From Desulfuromonadales bacterium (lineage in GTDB: Bacteria > Desulfobacterota > Desulfuromonadia > Geobacterales > Pseudopelobacteraceae): a stretch of 51,257 bases of DNA. The stretch spans positions 1 through 51,257 of the forward strand of contig JACAAY010000027.1 of the NCBI GenBank assembly GCA_013377095.1, given 5' to 3'. Below, in pieces: positions 48,977 to 51,257 of the stretch. Below the pieces are notes generated by a model that saw only the letters and a program-made list of their open reading frames with translations, made no database searches and had not been told where the DNA came from. The translations under genes were made by a program, and so were the position numbers. Every line of letters starts with the position of its first letter. Position 1 is the stretch's first letter.

Positions 48977-50167
48977 TCAAGGCATAAGCGGTTCAGGGGG
49001 ACTACCATTTTCCGTAACCACTTCTCCCCGAGACTTATTCCAGAATGCGGCGACGGCAAGCGAGGAGATGTCATGACGTAAACGGTTGAACATTTTGGTA
49101 TTCTGATAGTCGAGACGGGTTGTCAGCAGCACTACAAACAGGTCCCGTTGTGGATCAATCCAGAGTGACGCACCGCTGTAACCGGTATGCCCAAAGGACA
49201 TATCTGAGAAATAACTTCCTTTTGGCGCTGAAAACGGGGAGTTGATATCCCATCCCAGACCTCGTACTACCTTGCCATTGCTGTAAAAATAGGGGGCTGT
49301 CATCTGCGTTACAATGTGTTCCGAAAAAATACTCTGTCCAGCAAGAATACCGTTGTTAAGTATCATACGGGCAAAACGGGTAATATCTGCTGCCGAGCTG
49401 AAAAGACCTGCATGTCCAGCAACACCCCCAAGGTGGCGTGAATTGGTATCCTGCACCGTGCCGCTGCTCAGTTCGTTATGAGTTGACAGTGTTGGTGCAA
49501 TGTTGCCGCTCAGGTTGTTCGGCGGCAGAAACATGGTTTCCTGGGTGTTGAGAGGGATGTAAATATGTTCCCGGCAGAATTCGTCCAGCCCAACGCCGGA
49601 AACCCGGTGCACCAACTCTCCCAGCAGAATAAAGTTGATGTCTGCATAGTGAAAACGTTTGCCGGGTGGATACCATTTTTTCTGTGTTGCAACTTCACTG
49701 ATGGCGCTGGCGAGTGGCTCCGCGCCAGCTATCTCTATGTCATTCAGACCCGATGTGTGGGTCAGCAGATTCAGGATTGTTATGTCTTCCCGGCCTGAGC
49801 CTGAAAATTCGGGAAACCAGCGGGTAAGCGGATCCATGAGGGTGATCTGTCCCTCTTCCAGCAGTTTCATAACCGCAGGGGTCGTTGCCAATACTTTTGT
49901 CAGCGAGGCAACATCAAAGATAGTTCTTTCGTCGAGAGGTGGAGCATCCGGCGCGTGTGAAAGGCGGCCCCGGGCAACGCTGTAGAGAACAGTGTCATGC
50001 TTGCCGACCACAACCACACCACCTGCAATCAGGTTGCGGGAAATGGCTTGTTCCAAAAGAAAGTCGATAGTAAGTGTGCGTCCCGAATCCAGCAATTCGT
50101 CGGAGGCAAACAGGAGCGAGCTGTGTGAAAACAGAAAGAGAATGACTATGGTGCGTAGTATGTACAC
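48977..50167 (-). CDS. Exported serine hydrolase, beta-lactamase (class C/esterase) family
   Basis: A 396-residue protein starting at the GTG at 50167 with AGGAG upstream. It has a signal peptide (MYILRTIVILFLFSHSSLLF, likely cut near residue 21). The active-site Ser88-x-x-Lys91 is in FDVASLTKV, the second motif is Tyr-Ala-Asp in HYADINFILLGEL, and the third is HTG in SFGHTGYSGASLW. The family includes class C-like penicillin-recognising enzymes and esterases, and is not proof of antibiotic resistance. A longer frame to 50353 runs through the argJ terminator and is rejected. Confidence 0.88.
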   Translation of the reverse strand: MYILRTIVILFLFSHSSLLFASDELLDSGRTLTIDFLLEQAISRNLIAGGVVVVGKHDTVLYSVARGRLSHAPDAPPLDERTIFDVASLTKVLATTPAVMKLLEEGQITLMDPLTRWFPEFSGSGREDITILNLLTHTSGLNDIEIAGAEPLASAISEVATQKKWYPPGKRFHYADINFILLGELVHRVSGVGLDEFCREHIYIPLNTQETMFLPPNNLSGNIAPTLSTHNELSSGTVQDTNSRHLGGVAGHAGLFSSAADITRFARMILNNGILAGQSIFSEHIVTQMTAPYFYSNGKVVRGLGWDINSPFSAPKGSYFSDMSFGHTGYSGASLWIDPQRDLFVVLLTTRLDYQNTKMFNRLRHDISSLAVAAFWNKSRGEVVTENGSPPEPLMP

Positions 50168-50201
50168 AGCAACTCCTGGCGTTTGTTGCTTGAAAAAGCG
50201 C

Positions 50202-50227
50202 CAAAAAAGCCCCCTGGCTAGGGGGCT
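50202..50227 (-). terminator. Rho-independent terminator after argJ
   Basis: On the minus strand AGCCCCC (50227-50221), loop TAGCCA, GGGGGCT (50214-50208), then six T (50207-50202). It is a strong stem with a T run, 35 bp after the argJ stop, separating argJ from the hydrolase gene. Confidence 0.9.
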
Positions 50228-50261
50228 TTCGAATGGAATACAGTAAGCTTTAGCTACATGA

Positions 50262-51257
50262 TCAGGTGCGATAATCGGCGTTGATGCTGACATAACCATG
50301 TGAGAGGTCAGATGTATAGACCGTGGAAGAGCCGTTACCAAGGCCAAGGTCAACGCTTACAGTAAATTCTTTTTTCCGGAGTACCTCTGTACCGCGCTGT
50401 TCGGCGTCTCCACCGGCAAAGACGCCATTTCGCGCCATGCACACATCGTCAAAGTTAAGCGAAAGACGTGTCTGATCGACTTCGGCTCCTGAATAGCCGA
50501 CTGCGGCAAATATCCTCCCCCAGTTGGCGTCCTGCCCGTAAAATGCGGTTTTTACCAGATTGGAATTTGCTATGGCTTGGGCTGCTCGCTTGGCATCCTC
50601 ATCATGACGTGCTCCGCTGACGCGAACCTCAACAAACTTGGTGGCGCCTTCCCCGTCCCTGGCGATCTGTTTTGCCAGGGACAAGAGCACATCATGCAGA
50701 ACAAGTTCAAAGTCGTCCGCCTCAGGTGTTCCCGCCTGGATGATGTGATTGCCGGCCATGCCGTTTACCATGATCAGACAGGTGTCGTTGGTTGACATGT
50801 CCCCATCAACGGTGATGGCATTAAATGACGTATCGACAGCCTTCCGAAATGTTCTTTCCAAAAAAACCGGATCCACGGCAGCATCGCTGATAACAAAGGA
50901 AAGCATGGTGGCCATGTTGGGCATGATCATACCGGAGCCCTTGGCAATACCCGCCACAGAATAGGGCACACCATTCGCTTGTGCTTCACGCGCCTCCATT
51001 TTGGGAAAGGTGTCGGTGGTCATGATGGCTTCCGCAACATCATCCAGCGTGCCTGACGAGAGCCCCTCCACGAGAGAGGGAATCGCGTCGCGGATGCGTT
51101 TCATCGGTATCGGTACTCCGATAACCCCGGTGGACGAAACCTGGATAGCCTGATCGGCAATGCCGAGGCTTTCTGCAACCAGGTGTGCGGTTTCCCGCGC
51201 AATGATCATACCCTGTTCGCCGGTGCAGGCATTGGCATTTCCGCTATTGATAATAAC
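50262..51257 (-). CDS. argJ: Arginine biosynthesis bifunctional protein ArgJ (5' end outside window)
   Basis: The C-terminal 331 residues of ornithine acetyltransferase / N-acetylglutamate synthase; the frame runs off the right edge with VIINSGNANACTGEQG. The self-cleavage site is in GMIMPNMATMLSF (cut expected between Ala and Thr, the new N-terminal Thr being the nucleophile). FNAITVDGDMSTNDT and the C-terminal HGYVSINADYRT are intact. The enzyme recycles the acetyl group in arginine synthesis. The start is not visible. Confidence 0.95.
   Translation of the reverse strand, partial: VIINSGNANACTGEQGMIIARETAHLVAESLGIADQAIQVSSTGVIGVPIPMKRIRDAIPSLVEGLSSGTLDDVAEAIMTTDTFPKMEAREAQANGVPYSVAGIAKGSGMIMPNMATMLSFVISDAAVDPVFLERTFRKAVDTSFNAITVDGDMSTNDTCLIMVNGMAGNHIIQAGTPEADDFELVLHDVLLSLAKQIARDGEGATKFVEVRVSGARHDEDAKRAAQAIANSNLVKTAFYGQDANWGRIFAAVGYSGAEVDQTRLSLNFDDVCMARNGVFAGGDAEQRGTEVLRKKEFTVSVDLGLGNGSSTVYTSDLSHGYVSINADYRT

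Noticed and set aside
48977..50167. Antibiotic-resistance beta-lactamase
   Set aside because: The family motifs are shared with esterases and peptidase-like proteins; sequence alone does not show resistance activity.
50168..50353. N-terminal extension of the beta-lactamase-family protein
   Set aside because: It would read through the argJ terminator and the end of argJ; the GTG at 50167 has a ribosome binding site and leads into a signal peptide.

Overview
The window is a 51-kb stretch of a bacterial chromosome. Its core is one almost unbroken run of transcription and translation genes on the plus strand, from rpoH at about 6.2 kb to rplQ at about 40.8 kb. Several things point to a Geobacter/Desulfuromonas-type bacterium (Desulfuromonadales, formerly Deltaproteobacteria): the order tRNAs-tuf-rpmG-trnW-secE-nusG-rplKAJL-rpoBC running straight into rpsL-rpsG-fusA-tuf-S10-spc-alpha, an HDOD protein, an NtrY/NtrX pair followed by a small helix-turn-helix protein, and ferredoxin-nitroreductase fusions. 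The assignment rests on gene order and remembered protein families, not on a database search.

Region 1 (1-6.0 kb) is a mixed metabolic and signalling region. It holds a PHP-domain phosphoesterase, endonuclease III, an overlapping pair made of a small regulatory-type domain and an HDOD protein, the wreck of a multi-cluster ferredoxin gene, a ferredoxin-nitroreductase, a ROK sugar kinase and a HIT-family hydrolase.

Region 2 (6.1-9.3 kb) starts with the heat-shock sigma factor gene rpoH, preceded by a CIRCE-like inverted repeat. Then come tRNA-Thr(TGT), tRNA-Tyr, tRNA-Gly, tRNA-Thr(GGT) and the first tuf gene (the same order as the Escherichia coli thrU-tyrU-glyT-thrT-tufB operon), then rpmG and tRNA-Trp.

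Region 3 (9.3-21.4 kb) is secE-nusG-rplK-rplA-rplJ-rplL-rpoB-rpoC, with an L10-type leader before rplJ, a hairpin before rpoB and a strong terminator after rpoC. RpoB carries an insertion of about 139 residues in its lobe, upstream of the rifampicin region.

Region 4 (21.4-40.9 kb) starts with a clear sigma-70-type promoter and a leader of about 320 nt. It contains the str, S10, spc and alpha operons joined end to end, including secY, adk, map and rpoA, and ends at a terminator after rplQ. The two tuf genes are direct repeats of about 1.2 kb, 17.1 kb apart, and appear identical through the coding region.

Region 5 (40.9-51.3 kb) holds a YaaR/DUF327 protein, an NtrY-like sensor kinase with an NtrX-like sigma-54 regulator whose GAFTGA loop reads GAFAGA, a small helix-turn-helix protein, an unknown 96-residue protein, trpC and trpD, a response regulator with an 18-bp repeat-coded Pro/Glu-rich linker, an exported serine beta-lactamase-family hydrolase, and argJ cut by the window edge.

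No insertion sequence, CRISPR array, prophage or wholly new system was seen. The items most worth a second look are the RpoB insertion, the CIRCE element on rpoH, and the altered GAFTGA loop.
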